Assembly (NCBI GenBank): GCA_947178475.1
Contig: CAMWYM010000016.1
Location: 1-36,683 of the forward strand
DNA: 36,683 bases
From: an uncultured Clostridium sp.
GTDB taxonomy: Bacteria > Bacillota > Clostridia > Lachnospirales > Lachnospiraceae
Direction of reading: 5' to 3'
Each line of letters begins with the position of its first letter. Positions within the stretch are counted from its first letter, which is position 1. The notes under the pieces were generated by a model. That model worked only from the letters and a program-made list of their open reading frames with translations, had not been told where the DNA came from and made no database searches. The position numbers were made by a program, and so were the translations under genes. Positions 1-7,523 of the stretch are shown here, in pieces.

Positions 1-66
1 CAGTAACATCTTATTTATACTTTTATATAAGATTTACCTTATTTTACCAATGAGGAGGAAGATACG

Positions 67-369
67 ATGAACTTAGAATACGAGTCAACCTATCCCGCAT
101 TTGAGAACCGTGATTATTATGTTGATTTGGGAGAGCATATTTCCTACTATCGCAAGCGTGCAAATCTGACACAGCAAGCTTTAGCAGACCGTGTCAATAT
201 CACACGGTCTTATCTCAGCAGAATCGAAAACACAAACTATTCCCAGCCGTTTTCGCTGGAGCTGCTATTTAACATCAGCCGTGAGCTGGATATTCCACTG
301 CATTATTTCTTCAAGCCTTTTCCAGCGCCAAAGGAAGATCAAATCGTAAAGCCAGAGAAAAAGAGATAG
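67..369 (+). CDS. XRE-family HTH transcriptional regulator
   Basis: This 100-residue protein is a small DNA-binding regulator of the XRE (Cro/CI, HTH_3) family. Residues about 20-75 form the five-helix HTH domain: the stretch LGEHISYYRKRANLTQQALA leads into the first helices, and ITRSYLSRIE is the typical recognition-helix signature. A short basic tail (PEKKR) follows; there is no oligomerization or sensor domain. The start is supported by a GAGGAGG ribosome binding site at 52-58 with normal spacing. It is on the opposite strand from the ABC/secreted-protein operon that ends at 521, so the two are convergent. Its target cannot be told from sequence; control of neighbours is possible but unproven. 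Confidence 0.88.
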   Translation: MNLEYESTYPAFENRDYYVDLGEHISYYRKRANLTQQALADRVNITRSYLSRIENTNYSQPFSLELLFNISRELDIPLHYFFKPFPAPKEDQIVKPEKKR

Positions 370-433
370 CGGTATCAATCACTGGAGGTTTCTTACTGTA
401 AGCTAAAGCAATACTGACTTGGTCTAACAATAA

Positions 434-456
434 AAGGAGCGGAATAACCGCTCCTT
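434..456 (-). terminator. Rho-independent terminator of the ABC/secreted-protein operon
   Basis: The 9-bp perfect stem AAGGAGCGG / CCGCTCCTT with a 5-nt loop, read on the minus strand, is followed by TTTTATTGTT. It lies about 65 bp past the stop codon at 521, the last gene of the minus-strand operon. On the plus strand the T-run is weak, so it may only partly stop transcripts from the XRE gene. Confidence 0.7.
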
Positions 457-520
457 AAGGTCATCATTAAATTTGTCAAACTGTGCAAGTGTTGAATCAT
501 TACTGTTCACACCTCAAATA

Positions 521-1054
521 CTACGGAACATAGTAATACTCTTTTTCCAAATGCATCATAAGGCGGTTATGTATACTCTGCCACCGCTTTATATAATAGT
601 GCTCAGTTATCTCTCCGATAAAATCAGCGTTCTCACTTCCATATACTGCTAATGCATATCTGTGCCCCGGCTCAAGAGATGACAAATCCCAATATACCTC
701 ATCTGAGTTTTGCAGTTCATATCGTGCCGACACTGGCTGCTCCATCCCATCAAAAATCATTTTTACATCATCCGCTTCTAATATGCTCAGTTCCACTGTA
801 CCCTCTTTTACATAAAGAGAAATATCATACCCCATATCAAGACCATCAAATACATAAAAATAACTATATATATTACTGGATTTGAGCCTGTCGGCACAAT
901 TTTTATCACTTATCACTTTATAAATAGTTCCTCTTTTTCCCTCTACTTTTTTTTCATACCACCCCGTAAAAAGCAAAAGGAGGTTTATTCCTAATATCAG
1001 AATCACTAAAAATCCCAGAAATTTAAGTACTTTTTTGAATCTTACTTTTCCCAT
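521..1054 (-). CDS. Membrane-anchored ectodomain protein, last gene of ABC operon
   Basis: I do not recognise the family. The 177-residue protein has a short basic N-terminus (GKVRFKKVLK) and one strongly hydrophobic segment at about residues 12-30, then a soluble, acidic extracytoplasmic part of about 145 residues. There is no lipobox cysteine after the membrane segment, so it looks like a type II (N-in) anchored protein. Its start overlaps the end of the ABC ATPase gene by 13 bp (ATGGGAAAAGTAA serves both), which implies translational coupling. It resembles the anchored protein at 4003-4569 in size and topology, though I see no clear alignment. An accessory or immunity-like role for the transporter is inference. 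Confidence 0.75.
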   Translation of the reverse strand: MGKVRFKKVLKFLGFLVILILGINLLLLFTGWYEKKVEGKRGTIYKVISDKNCADRLKSSNIYSYFYVFDGLDMGYDISLYVKEGTVELSILEADDVKMIFDGMEQPVSARYELQNSDEVYWDLSSLEPGHRYALAVYGSENADFIGEITEHYYIKRWQSIHNRLMMHLEKEYYYVP

Positions 1055-1707
1055 AATTTCCCATCCCTAATCGTCAGCAGATAATCCGCATACCCGGCAA
1101 CCATATCATCATGGGTAATGACCACTATCGTCTTCCCGCTTTCCTTTAAATGTTCAAACAACTCCATCACACACCTTGTGTTTTCCTCGTCAAGTGCACC
1201 CGTTGGCTCATCTGCTAAAATGTATGGACAATCCATAATCACTGCTCTGGCAATTGCCACCCTTTGTTTTTGTCCACCCGATATCTGTCCCGGATATTTA
1301 TACTGAAGCTCTGTAATTCCAAACCGTTCCAATATATCACTAATAATCTGCTTTCTTTCCTTCTTCTTATAATTTCTGGCAAGCAGTGCTGCCTCAAGAT
1401 TTTCATAAACCGAAAACTCATTCATCAGTGCAAAATTCTGGAATACAAAAGCAATATTTTTTTTTCGGAACCGATCCATTTTTGTTGCACTCAGTTCTTC
1501 GATGTTCATATCGGAATATAGAACTTCTCCGGAGGTTGCCCGGTCCATGCCGCCTAACAGGTTCAGCAATGTTGTCTTTCCCGAGCCGGATTCTCCCAGA
1601 ATTCCTACAAATGCGCCGTCTTCCACCTCAAAAGAAACATCATCAAGAGCTTTTGTCTCAAAACAATCTCCTTTATATATCTTTGTCACATTCCTCACCT
1701 TAATCAA
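1042..1707 (-). CDS. ABC transporter ATP-binding protein (MacB/LolD type)
   Basis: This is a cytoplasmic ABC ATPase that should power the two FtsX-like permeases encoded just upstream. Visible motifs are Walker A GESGSGKTT, the Q-loop VFQNFAL, the signature ISGGQKQR, Walker B YILADEPTGALDEE (with the extra TGALD typical of MacB/LolD/FtsE-like exporters) and the H-loop ITHDD. The size, about 220 residues, is normal. A TTG start at 1707 is preferred because GGGGGAA sits 6-7 nt upstream and the start overlaps the permease stop (TTGATTAA); an in-frame TTG at 1722 is the alternative. The family typically drives mechanotransmission or export of peptides and lipids, for example bacitracin or lantibiotic resistance. 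Confidence 0.93.
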   Translation of the reverse strand: MIKVRNVTKIYKGDCFETKALDDVSFEVEDGAFVGILGESGSGKTTLLNLLGGMDRATSGEVLYSDMNIEELSATKMDRFRKKNIAFVFQNFALMNEFSVYENLEAALLARNYKKKERKQIISDILERFGITELQYKYPGQISGGQKQRVAIARAVIMDCPYILADEPTGALDEENTRCVMELFEHLKESGKTIVVITHDDMVAGYADYLLTIRDGKLWEK

Positions 1708-2902
1708 AACCCATTCCCCCAATCACTTCTGCCAAATTAATATTTTGAATATATCGAAGGGATGCCCTGTGCCCTATATAAAGCATCAGCAAAGCCACAA
1801 GGGCTGTAAATGGCAAAACATACCATGTCATAGAGAGACAATTCTCGTCACTCACATATGGATCCATTATTTTTATGTAATATGCCAGTGCCATCATGAA
1901 TCCTAATAAGATTTTCACGGCATTCTCGATGGTAAAAATCCGCGTAATATCCTCTCCTGAATATCCTATTGTGTACATAACCCCTATATTTCTTTTTCTT
2001 ACGATGACATTCAGTACTGCTGAAAGCAGCATGACAGCTGCTGAAATGAGAATCAGCAATAACGGCATTAAATAGTATTCCGGTTCCTCCAACAGTTCCT
2101 TTATTTCAGCATTATATGCATCCTCTAACAAATATGCATCATTTATCAATAAATTGTTCTCCTTAGCAGTCTTTATAACAGCCTGCTCTATCTTTGCCCT
2201 GTCGGAATCCTCCTCCAAAAAATAATAGAAATTGTCCAAGCCAAACAAAACATCACCACAGTCTGAAGTATTCCTCAGCCGTTCTGAATGTCCAATGCCC
2301 GTCACAAACATATTGTCCAGAGTAATCAAGTGCCCATAATAGGTCTTTCCCAATGGCCAGAAGCTATTTTTTTTCAATATCCCTATGACCTTGTAGTTCA
2401 CATTTGAAACACAAAAAACGGTTCCTGCAGGATATTTTTCCCTTAATCCATATCCTGCAAAAACCGGTATTTCCGTACTGTCTACAGAAAAATCACAAAC
2501 CTCGCCATCTGTATTCTTTAACGGAAGCATCCCAAGCAGCTCCTCCGACACAAACAAGGTATCCAGACGCCCTCCTCTGGAATATACGGAATCCATAAAA
2601 TAAACTCCGGCACCTGCTATACCATCTATTTCATTAATATCTGAAAGCATCTCTTCAAAGGAAGAGCGGTCAAATATGCCTGTCACATAATGTTGCCACA
2701 TATTGATTTTATATACCTTATCCGGTTTTTCGTTCGAAACAGCATTCCATATTATTTTTGAACCAAGCATTGGCACGATTGCACCCATGGCGGTCATCAG
2801 AACTGCATATGAAACTGCAATCAGTACAGTTGTCAGTAAAAAAAACTTTGCATGGTAAAAACACTGTAAATACACATTTTTCAACAAAAATTTAATCTTC
2901 AT
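1700..2902 (-). CDS. ABC transporter permease, FtsX/MacB-like
   Basis: This 400-residue membrane protein has the layout of MacB/FtsX permeases. One transmembrane helix lies at about residues 20-45, followed by a large extracytoplasmic domain (about 46-275), then three helices near the C-terminus (about 278-300, 330-350 and 362-385). The segment after the second helix (VRKRNIGVMYTIGYSGEDITRIF) matches the usual FtsX coupling region that contacts the ATPase. It ends in an overlap with the ATPase gene and starts 16 bp after the second permease stop. Two non-identical permeases with one ATPase suggest a heterodimeric transporter. The substrate is not evident. Confidence 0.85.
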   Translation of the reverse strand: MKIKFLLKNVYLQCFYHAKFFLLTTVLIAVSYAVLMTAMGAIVPMLGSKIIWNAVSNEKPDKVYKINMWQHYVTGIFDRSSFEEMLSDINEIDGIAGAGVYFMDSVYSRGGRLDTLFVSEELLGMLPLKNTDGEVCDFSVDSTEIPVFAGYGLREKYPAGTVFCVSNVNYKVIGILKKNSFWPLGKTYYGHLITLDNMFVTGIGHSERLRNTSDCGDVLFGLDNFYYFLEEDSDRAKIEQAVIKTAKENNLLINDAYLLEDAYNAEIKELLEEPEYYLMPLLLILISAAVMLLSAVLNVIVRKRNIGVMYTIGYSGEDITRIFTIENAVKILLGFMMALAYYIKIMDPYVSDENCLSMTWYVLPFTALVALLMLYIGHRASLRYIQNINLAEVIGGMGFD

Positions 2903-2918
2903 AGCACCGTCTTTTTAA

Positions 2919-3995
2919 CTAAAAAACCTTTCTCTCACTTATTATATCTCTTACCAATATTCTGTACATGGGATATATCAGCAAAATGATAAATGTAAGT
3001 ACACAAAAACCTATCGCCCATATAATATTTCCAAATCCCAATCCGGTGCCCACTGGCATTCCATTCAGAAAATCCATTACTGTCTGGACCAGCAGACAGA
3101 GAAGAGATACGCATATCAGAACCCGGAGCAGCTTTTTTCCCACATATCCCAATAACTGATATCTCTCATAGCCAACAATTCTCCTGACAATGAGTTCCTC
3201 CGTATGCACACTGATCCAATACTTGATTATGATAACCAAGACAATCAGGCTGTAAGCATATAACAGATAGGAAAGCTGCATGTAATAGCCGTTATAATCC
3301 AGATTATAAACATCCATGTAATTGTCACTTAACCGGACATTATCCGCATACCGGTCCAGTATATCAGAATGTCCATAATACCATTCTTCCACGTCACCAC
3401 CTTCAAAGACAACACAGACCTGCATTGGAGAACCGGCCAAAAAATCCACCGATTCCTTTACGTTGCCACCACACTGGTTCCAAAACAGCATGACAAGACC
3501 ATCCACCACCGTTGAATTTTCTTCCGATATGTATCCGGTCACACGGTATTCCTCCTGACATATGGATATATAATCCTGACCATCCCTGGAGTATGTCATA
3601 TTTTTACACCTCTTGCCTAATACTGCCACATTTTCCTTGCAGTCAGCATCAGGCATCGCACCGGATACCAGCCGGAACGGACATTCGGAGGGTGGATTTA
3701 GGTAAATCATGGTTAATCTGTCCACATGCTTTTTGTCATAGTGAAGTGTAACACCGGTAAAATAGGTACTAATGCCCTCCTCACAAAATACATCCATAAG
3801 CCACTCATTTGAACCATCATATCCAAAATAAAGTGCTTTGCCGCCCTCTCTTTCTGAAAGACGCCGGATATCATTCATGGAATTCCGATAGGCAGTGTAA
3901 CAATCCACCGCATAGAAAAATATAATATATGCAATTACAACTCCAATAATCATAACCGTATACATTAACCGGTCATTTTTCCTTTTATTTAACAT
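2919..3995 (-). CDS. Second ABC permease-like protein, FtsX-type topology
   Basis: This protein of about 358 residues shares the architecture of the gene after it: an N-terminal membrane helix (LMYTVMIIGVVIAYIIFFYA), an extracytoplasmic domain of roughly 200 residues containing many tyrosines and several cysteines, and three C-terminal helices (around SLIVLVIIIKYWI, VLICVSLLCLLVQ and IWAIGFCVLTFIILLIYP). The coupling segment EELIVRRIVGYERYQLLGYVGKKL fits an FtsX-type permease. The start at 3995 (MLNKRK) is a choice; ATGs at 4013 and 4076 are in frame but overlap the previous gene more and have poorly placed binding sites. The divergence from the other permease suggests a heterodimer. Confidence 0.75.
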   Translation of the reverse strand: MLNKRKNDRLMYTVMIIGVVIAYIIFFYAVDCYTAYRNSMNDIRRLSEREGGKALYFGYDGSNEWLMDVFCEEGISTYFTGVTLHYDKKHVDRLTMIYLNPPSECPFRLVSGAMPDADCKENVAVLGKRCKNMTYSRDGQDYISICQEEYRVTGYISEENSTVVDGLVMLFWNQCGGNVKESVDFLAGSPMQVCVVFEGGDVEEWYYGHSDILDRYADNVRLSDNYMDVYNLDYNGYYMQLSYLLYAYSLIVLVIIIKYWISVHTEELIVRRIVGYERYQLLGYVGKKLLRVLICVSLLCLLVQTVMDFLNGMPVGTGLGFGNIIWAIGFCVLTFIILLIYPMYRILVRDIISERKVF

Positions 3996-4002
3996 CCTCG
4001 TC

Positions 4003-4569
4003 TCACCATTCATTCTCCGGATAGTTCTTGGGTGTATACTGCTCTTCCTGTTTGAATATCCCTGCCAGCCAGACATCCTGAATGTACTCCTTCATGGATG
4101 TCGTCCATGAAAAGGAACCGTCCAAAGTAAACATGCAGCTTTCATCACAAAAAAAACCAATCACATATTGTCGGTTTTCCGGCAGTTCTTTAAGAGCCAT
4201 GCTGTAATCACCCGATTTTCCCATCGTTTTTCTAGCCACCTCTGTAAGCTCTGCTACCTCCTGCGTATAAGGAGTATCTGTGATATCATATATCACCGCA
4301 TATACATTTCCATCCACAACCGTTACATTCATATCAAATGACAGATACCGGAAAAAATCATAGGTATAAAATTCCGCAAATAATCCCAGCCTTCCGGTAT
4401 CTGTAAAATCAACGATTGTAGACTCTGAATCCAAAGATGCACGATATATTCCAAATCCTTCTTCATGTCTTACAGGAGAATCATAATCAAGTCCTATGTA
4501 ACACAAAACACCCACTGCAACCACCAGAATTAAAATGAAAAAAGGAAGCTTTTTCTTACCTCTCTGCAT
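4003..4569 (-). CDS. Membrane-anchored ectodomain protein, unknown family
   Basis: I cannot assign a family. The 188-residue product begins MQRGKKKLPFF with a hydrophobic anchor at about residues 8-27, then a soluble, mainly acidic extracytoplasmic domain rich in Tyr, Phe and Asp, with two close cysteines (FFCDESCMF) late in the chain. The start at 4569 is preferred because GAGGGAAA lies upstream; an ATG at 4593 would add eight residues but has an RBS too close. It overlaps the small secreted protein gene and is immediately followed by the permease, so it is an integral part of this operon. Similar in topology to the product of 521-1054. It may contact the secreted protein or the permease ectodomains (inference). 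Confidence 0.72.
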   Translation of the reverse strand: MQRGKKKLPFFILILVVAVGVLCYIGLDYDSPVRHEEGFGIYRASLDSESTIVDFTDTGRLGLFAEFYTYDFFRYLSFDMNVTVVDGNVYAVIYDITDTPYTQEVAELTEVARKTMGKSGDYSMALKELPENRQYVIGFFCDESCMFTLDGSFSWTTSMKEYIQDVWLAGIFKQEEQYTPKNYPENEW

Positions 4570-4942
4570 ATTTGACAATCGTTTCCCTCGCATTCCCTAC
4601 CGGGTTATAACTGCTATTACATACATAATGATTACTCATGGCCTTCGTCAATCCTCCAAGCGAATAAGATGCCGTCGTAGATGCTTCGCTACCCTCCACT
4701 CTTTTAAGATTCGAAGCCTTACTATCACCATTTTTGTAAACTATAACACTGACATAATTATAATATGGTTTCGTTGCACCCGAAGTCGATGCCTTTCCTT
4801 TTGTAGAAGTAATACTACATGTACAGGTAAGCTCAAACCCAGAATATGATTCTGCAAAAGCCAATACAGGCGACAGCAATATCATGACAAGTGCCATGAA
4901 AAAACATATTTTTTTCATTTTTAATAATCTTTCTTTTACCAT
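4556..4942 (-). CDS. Small secreted protein, first gene of ABC operon
   Basis: This 128-residue protein has a clear Sec signal peptide: a positive N-terminus, hydrophobic core ICFFMALVMILLSPVL, and cleavage probably after AFA, leaving a mature chain of about 95 residues. The mature part starts with a CTC pair, has one more cysteine near the end, and is rich in Ser, Thr and Tyr (TSTKGKASTSGATKP), suggesting a beta-rich secreted peptide. There is no double-glycine leader. GGAGG six bases upstream supports the start at 4942. As first gene of an operon with an ABC exporter and two anchored ectodomain proteins, a bacteriocin-like or signalling role is possible, but I do not recognise the family. 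Confidence 0.72.
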   Translation of the reverse strand: MVKERLLKMKKICFFMALVMILLSPVLAFAESYSGFELTCTCSITSTKGKASTSGATKPYYNYVSVIVYKNGDSKASNLKRVEGSEASTTASYSLGGLTKAMSNHYVCNSSYNPVGNARETIVKYAER

Positions 4943-5076
4943 AACAATCCTCCATAATTTTAAATTTTCATATTAATCAACAGCAACCCAGGTATTTTTG
5001 ACCTTTTATTATCCTCCTCCCCTGTCAAAAATAGGTAAAATTCCATTATCATCTATAAAAATCGTTTTGCGTTTTT

Positions 5077-5105
5077 ATTGTATTACATATTTTAAAATTT
5101 GGCAA
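5077..5105 (-). promoter_or_regulatory. Promoter of the ABC/secreted-protein operon
   Basis: On the minus strand TTGCCA (-35) and TACAAT (-10) are separated by exactly 17 bp. The predicted start of transcription is near 5070, giving a leader of about 125 nt before the ATG at 4942. The -35 box lies inside one copy of a 13-bp direct repeat. Confidence 0.6.
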
Positions 5106-5147
5106 GAATTATAGTTGCTTGAGATAAATTGAATATTTGGCAAGAAT
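5097..5147. repeat. Two 13-bp direct repeats overlapping the operon promoter
   Basis: ATTTGGCAAGAAT occurs at 5097-5109 and again at 5135-5147, 38 bp apart. The proximal copy covers the -35 box of the promoter at 5077-5105. This is the arrangement expected for an operator bound by a dimer or two dimers. It does not resemble the TACA/TGTA dyad of classical BlaI/MecI operators. Confidence 0.5.
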
Positions 5148-5163
5148 AAGTAACATAGATATA

Positions 5164-5252
5164 GGATTGAGCGCAGAGAACGAAAATCCCCGCCTGCCTA
5201 CCGCATTCCATCTGCAATGCCGTATACAGGCGGGGAAACCCATCCTCAATCC
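5164..5252 (-). terminator. Long terminator hairpin downstream of the 155-residue secreted protein gene
   Basis: A perfect 10-bp GC-rich stem (TCCCCGCCTG at 5187-5196 with CAGGCGGGGA at 5227-5236) encloses a smaller GCATT/AATGC hairpin, and an outer GGATTGAG/CTCAATCC pair closes the structure. Read on the minus strand, the inner stem is followed by TTTTCGTT, typical of a Rho-independent terminator. It separates the gene at 5291-5758 from the ABC operon, which therefore needs its own promoter. The rest of 4943-5290 holds that promoter and its direct repeats. Confidence 0.72.
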
Positions 5253-5290
5253 GTTACCGGAATTATTCAACTACCATTCCAGCTCCAATA

Positions 5291-5758
5291 TTATTTACGA
5301 TAAGTACCCTTAGCCGTTATCTTAGACGAGTTATTATTCTGAACAAACACACAGTAGCTACCATCCTTCGGGATAGAAAAAGAATATTTTAATTTTTTGC
5401 CTTCTATGTAGGTTACCTTCCCTCCATAACTGATAATACCGCCCCATGCCGTAGCAGAGGTAGTAATGTCAATAGACACCGTTGTGCCCTCACTCTTATA
5501 AAAATAAGCTGTGGTGGCTATCCTGTTTGCCTTAACCGTCCAGTCGATATCACAGACAACATAATATAGCTCCCTTCTGGAATCCAGAATGCTGCCCATC
5601 ATCTGCCATGCTACACCCCGGAATTCCGGGTCAGTGATGTGGCCGGTCTTCACTACAGGATCCTCTGTGACCTCCTCTGCAGACACTGTCTGTGCCGGCG
5701 TAAATACCATACCAAGCACAAGGCAGAGGCTTGCGATAATCCATAGTCTCTTCATCAT
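5291..5758 (-). CDS. Secreted protein of unknown function (155 aa)
   Basis: An N-terminal signal peptide is clear: MMKRLW, a hydrophobic core, then a probable cleavage after VSA (about residue 27). The mature part of about 128 residues starts with an acidic stretch, has two widely spaced cysteines (YVVCDIDW and SYCVFVQNN), and alternating hydrophobic/polar pattern ending in SKITAKGTYRK, consistent with a small beta-sandwich. No known family recognised. GGAGGAG precedes the ATG at 5758. It lies between the M56 protease gene and the ABC operon, has its own candidate promoter and is closed by a strong terminator. Analogy with the other secreted protein (4556-4942) is in location and size only. 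Confidence 0.75.
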   Translation of the reverse strand: MMKRLWIIASLCLVLGMVFTPAQTVSAEEVTEDPVVKTGHITDPEFRGVAWQMMGSILDSRRELYYVVCDIDWTVKANRIATTAYFYKSEGTTVSIDITTSATAWGGIISYGGKVTYIEGKKLKYSFSIPKDGSYCVFVQNNNSSKITAKGTYRK

Positions 5759-5786
5759 CGTGCTCCTCCTTTAATGTGATACCTAT

Positions 5787-5815
5787 ATATTATCCCTGCA
5801 AACTAAAGCCATCAA
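5787..5815 (-). promoter_or_regulatory. Candidate promoter of the 155-aa secreted protein gene
   Basis: TTGATG and TAATAT are spaced by 17 bp on the minus strand, about 30 bp upstream of the start codon at 5758, giving a short leader with the GGAGGAG binding site. It lies in the 91-bp gap after the M56 gene, where I see no terminator, so read-through from that gene is also possible. Confidence 0.5.
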
Positions 5816-5849
5816 GCGTAAATTGTCTTTGTTAACCGGTATTACACAT

Positions 5850-7274
5850 TTATTTCCACATACCAACCGTCAGCCCAATATTCATGTCTGCCTTCTGCCG
5901 GTTCTGTATAACCACCTGCTCTATCCGGCTGCCCTCATCCTCTGTTTCGAAGATGGCATTAATCCCCTCATTGTCACCCTCTACATATACAAGTCTTCCG
6001 CCGTCATCGATATAGCCTGCACGGTAAGGCGCAGGCTCCTGCTGCCCACATTCCACAATCATAGACATCTTATCCGACTGTTCTCTGGAAACATCAAATA
6101 TCCATGTTTCCCCCGGTCCGACAGTAAGCTCCGTGCTCTCCTCAAGCTTCAGGCTGTCCGTACCTTTATGAATAACTTCTGTTCCCTCAAAAAACTCCTC
6201 CGCCGTCATGTCTGTTATTGTCTGTGGCTCCTTAACCTCCACCTTCTCATAGGTAAGGGTATGCCTGTACCAGAACTCCATTCCATGGACCGTTGTCTCC
6301 CATGTACCCACCGTCAGCAAAATTGCCAGAACAACCGTCAGCATAAAGCTCCCTATGGGAATCCTCACATAGTCTCTCTCCATTTTGTGCATCATATCCA
6401 CACGGAACTGAAGCCTACTGCTGTTTTCCTCGTAGAGGCTGCACTGCTGGCTCTTATTCTCCTCCTCACTAAGAGCTACTTCCAGATACTCTATACCGCG
6501 CGCCCTGAGGGCTAAGATACACTGAAAATACTCCTTGCGGCTGAACTCCTCTTTTCCCATCTCGCAACAGCTAAAGTCACAGTCCACCTCTGCCCATCGG
6601 TCAATATCTCTTCTAAGTCTCACACCTATCGGGTGGAAGCAGTGGATCACATTGGCAACAAGTGCAAGATTCTTCACCGGCAGGTCATGATGCCTGCAAT
6701 GTACCAGCTCGTGGAGAATGGCTATATTCAGCTCCTCCCTTTGCAGCCCATAAACCGGAAGCAGCAGCTTATATCCCCGATAATAGATAACGGCAGGCGA
6801 TGTAACACCGGCATTATAGAAAATCTCTATTCTCCTTCTAAATTTCAGCCTCTTCTTCCACTTATCCAGAATGGCATAGATCTCCTCTTCCTCCACCGGC
6901 ATATTCTCTTTACACAATTCCCTTACTCCAATATGCCTTTGCCTGCATTCCCTAAGTACCGGTCCCATCTTATACAGCCACAGGACAAAAGCCGGAAGGG
7001 TCAGAAGCAGCATAGAGGTGCTTATGGTAACTATCTGGCGGTCCTGTACCCTGCTTAAGAATACGGAAACCACAAAAGGAATAAGGGGCGCAATAAAGCA
7101 AATCAGCACCAGCCTCAGGAAATGCATTGCGTTTTTTATGTAATATTTCTCCGTCTTTTTCGTTAAGAACAGCCAGATTACGTATCCCATTAATCCAGCC
7201 AATGCAGCGGTCAGAACTCCTATAACCACATATGTAATTGTAATACTTATTATATGTAAAATCTCGTAATTCAT
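5850..7274 (-). CDS. BlaR1/MecR1-like M56 family membrane metalloprotease
   Basis: This 474-residue protein is an M56 peptidase of the BlaR1/MecR1 type, a signal-transducing zinc protease of the membrane. Membrane helices are visible at about residues 8-37, 50-73 and 82-101, and one at 305-325 (IPIGSFMLTVVLAILLTVGT). The zinc motif HELVH is at 188-192, with a likely third ligand E229 (WAEVDCD). The C-terminal about 148 residues are extracytoplasmic and should be the sensor. They contain none of the SxxK, SxN or KTG motifs of the BlaR1 penicillin-binding domain, so the signal is probably not a beta-lactam. A BlaI-type repressor, the usual partner, is encoded just upstream. Classical action: signal, autoproteolysis, repressor inactivation. 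Confidence 0.87.
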   Translation of the reverse strand: MNYEILHIISITITYVVIGVLTAALAGLMGYVIWLFLTKKTEKYYIKNAMHFLRLVLICFIAPLIPFVVSVFLSRVQDRQIVTISTSMLLLTLPAFVLWLYKMGPVLRECRQRHIGVRELCKENMPVEEEEIYAILDKWKKRLKFRRRIEIFYNAGVTSPAVIYYRGYKLLLPVYGLQREELNIAILHELVHCRHHDLPVKNLALVANVIHCFHPIGVRLRRDIDRWAEVDCDFSCCEMGKEEFSRKEYFQCILALRARGIEYLEVALSEEENKSQQCSLYEENSSRLQFRVDMMHKMERDYVRIPIGSFMLTVVLAILLTVGTWETTVHGMEFWYRHTLTYEKVEVKEPQTITDMTAEEFFEGTEVIHKGTDSLKLEESTELTVGPGETWIFDVSREQSDKMSMIVECGQQEPAPYRAGYIDDGGRLVYVEGDNEGINAIFETEDEGSRIEQVVIQNRQKADMNIGLTVGMWK

Positions 7275-7321
7275 CTCTTTCTCTTCCGTTCATGGTTGAT
7301 GGGGATTATTCTTACCATGTC

Positions 7322-7395
7322 CACTAAGCTTAAAAATACCTCGCTAAGTGGTCAGGTATGTATTCTCACTAAATCCGCCTTCGGCTCATTAAGTG
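7322..7395 (-). ncRNA. Tandem 29-nt stem-loops in the M56 gene leader
   Basis: Two stem-loops of exactly 29 nt, at 7367-7395 and 7322-7350 (minus strand, 16 nt apart), both start CACTTA, have GAG at positions 9-11 and end TTAGTG. Each pairs positions 1-8 with 22-29 and keeps a T-T mismatch at 5/25. Inner pairs differ compensatorily: 7-23 is A-T in one and G-C in the other; 8-22 is T-A and C-G. A related copy is at 34465-34493. They lie between the putative promoter and start codon of the M56 gene. They may be RNA regulatory elements or remnants of a mobile repeat. Confidence 0.5.
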
Positions 7396-7400
7396 TTCAT

Positions 7401-7409
7401 ATTATACCA
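7401..7409 (-). promoter_or_regulatory. Extended -10 promoter candidate for the M56 gene
   Basis: TGGTATAAT on the minus strand is an extended -10 element with no clear -35 box. Transcription would begin at about 7395, the first base of the upstream stem-loop. It lies after the blaI terminator, so the protease gene appears to have its own promoter. Confidence 0.4.
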
Positions 7410-7420
7410 TTAATTACAGC

Positions 7421-7450
7421 AAAAAGGCAGCCATTACCGGAATGCCTACC
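7421..7450 (-). terminator. Terminator after the BlaI-type repressor gene
   Basis: On the minus strand GGTAGGCATT pairs with AATGGCTGCC (nine of ten positions including one G-U) around a 5-nt loop, followed directly by TTTTTGCTG. It lies 74 bp past the stop of the repressor gene and would end the mreB-flagellar-blaI transcript. Confidence 0.6.
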
Positions 7451-7523
7451 TTCTTGTCAAAACAGGATAGCTGTTGGAAATACCGGAAAAAACTAATCCC
7501 TGCATTAACTACCTGTTATCATT

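Noticed and set aside
4556..4942. Lactococcin 972-like bacteriocin
   Set aside because: The ABC context is suggestive, but I do not see the family's characteristic glycine/tryptophan pattern, and the associated 7-helix protein is missing.
5823..6515. 230-codon plus-strand frame opposite the M56 gene
   Set aside because: It is entirely inside the M56 reading frame, which has zinc motifs and membrane helices; no family or binding site supports the opposite strand.
5850..7274. BlaR1 beta-lactam sensor
   Set aside because: The sensor part is only about 148 residues and lacks SxxK, SxN and KTG motifs, so only the M56 protease part is supported.
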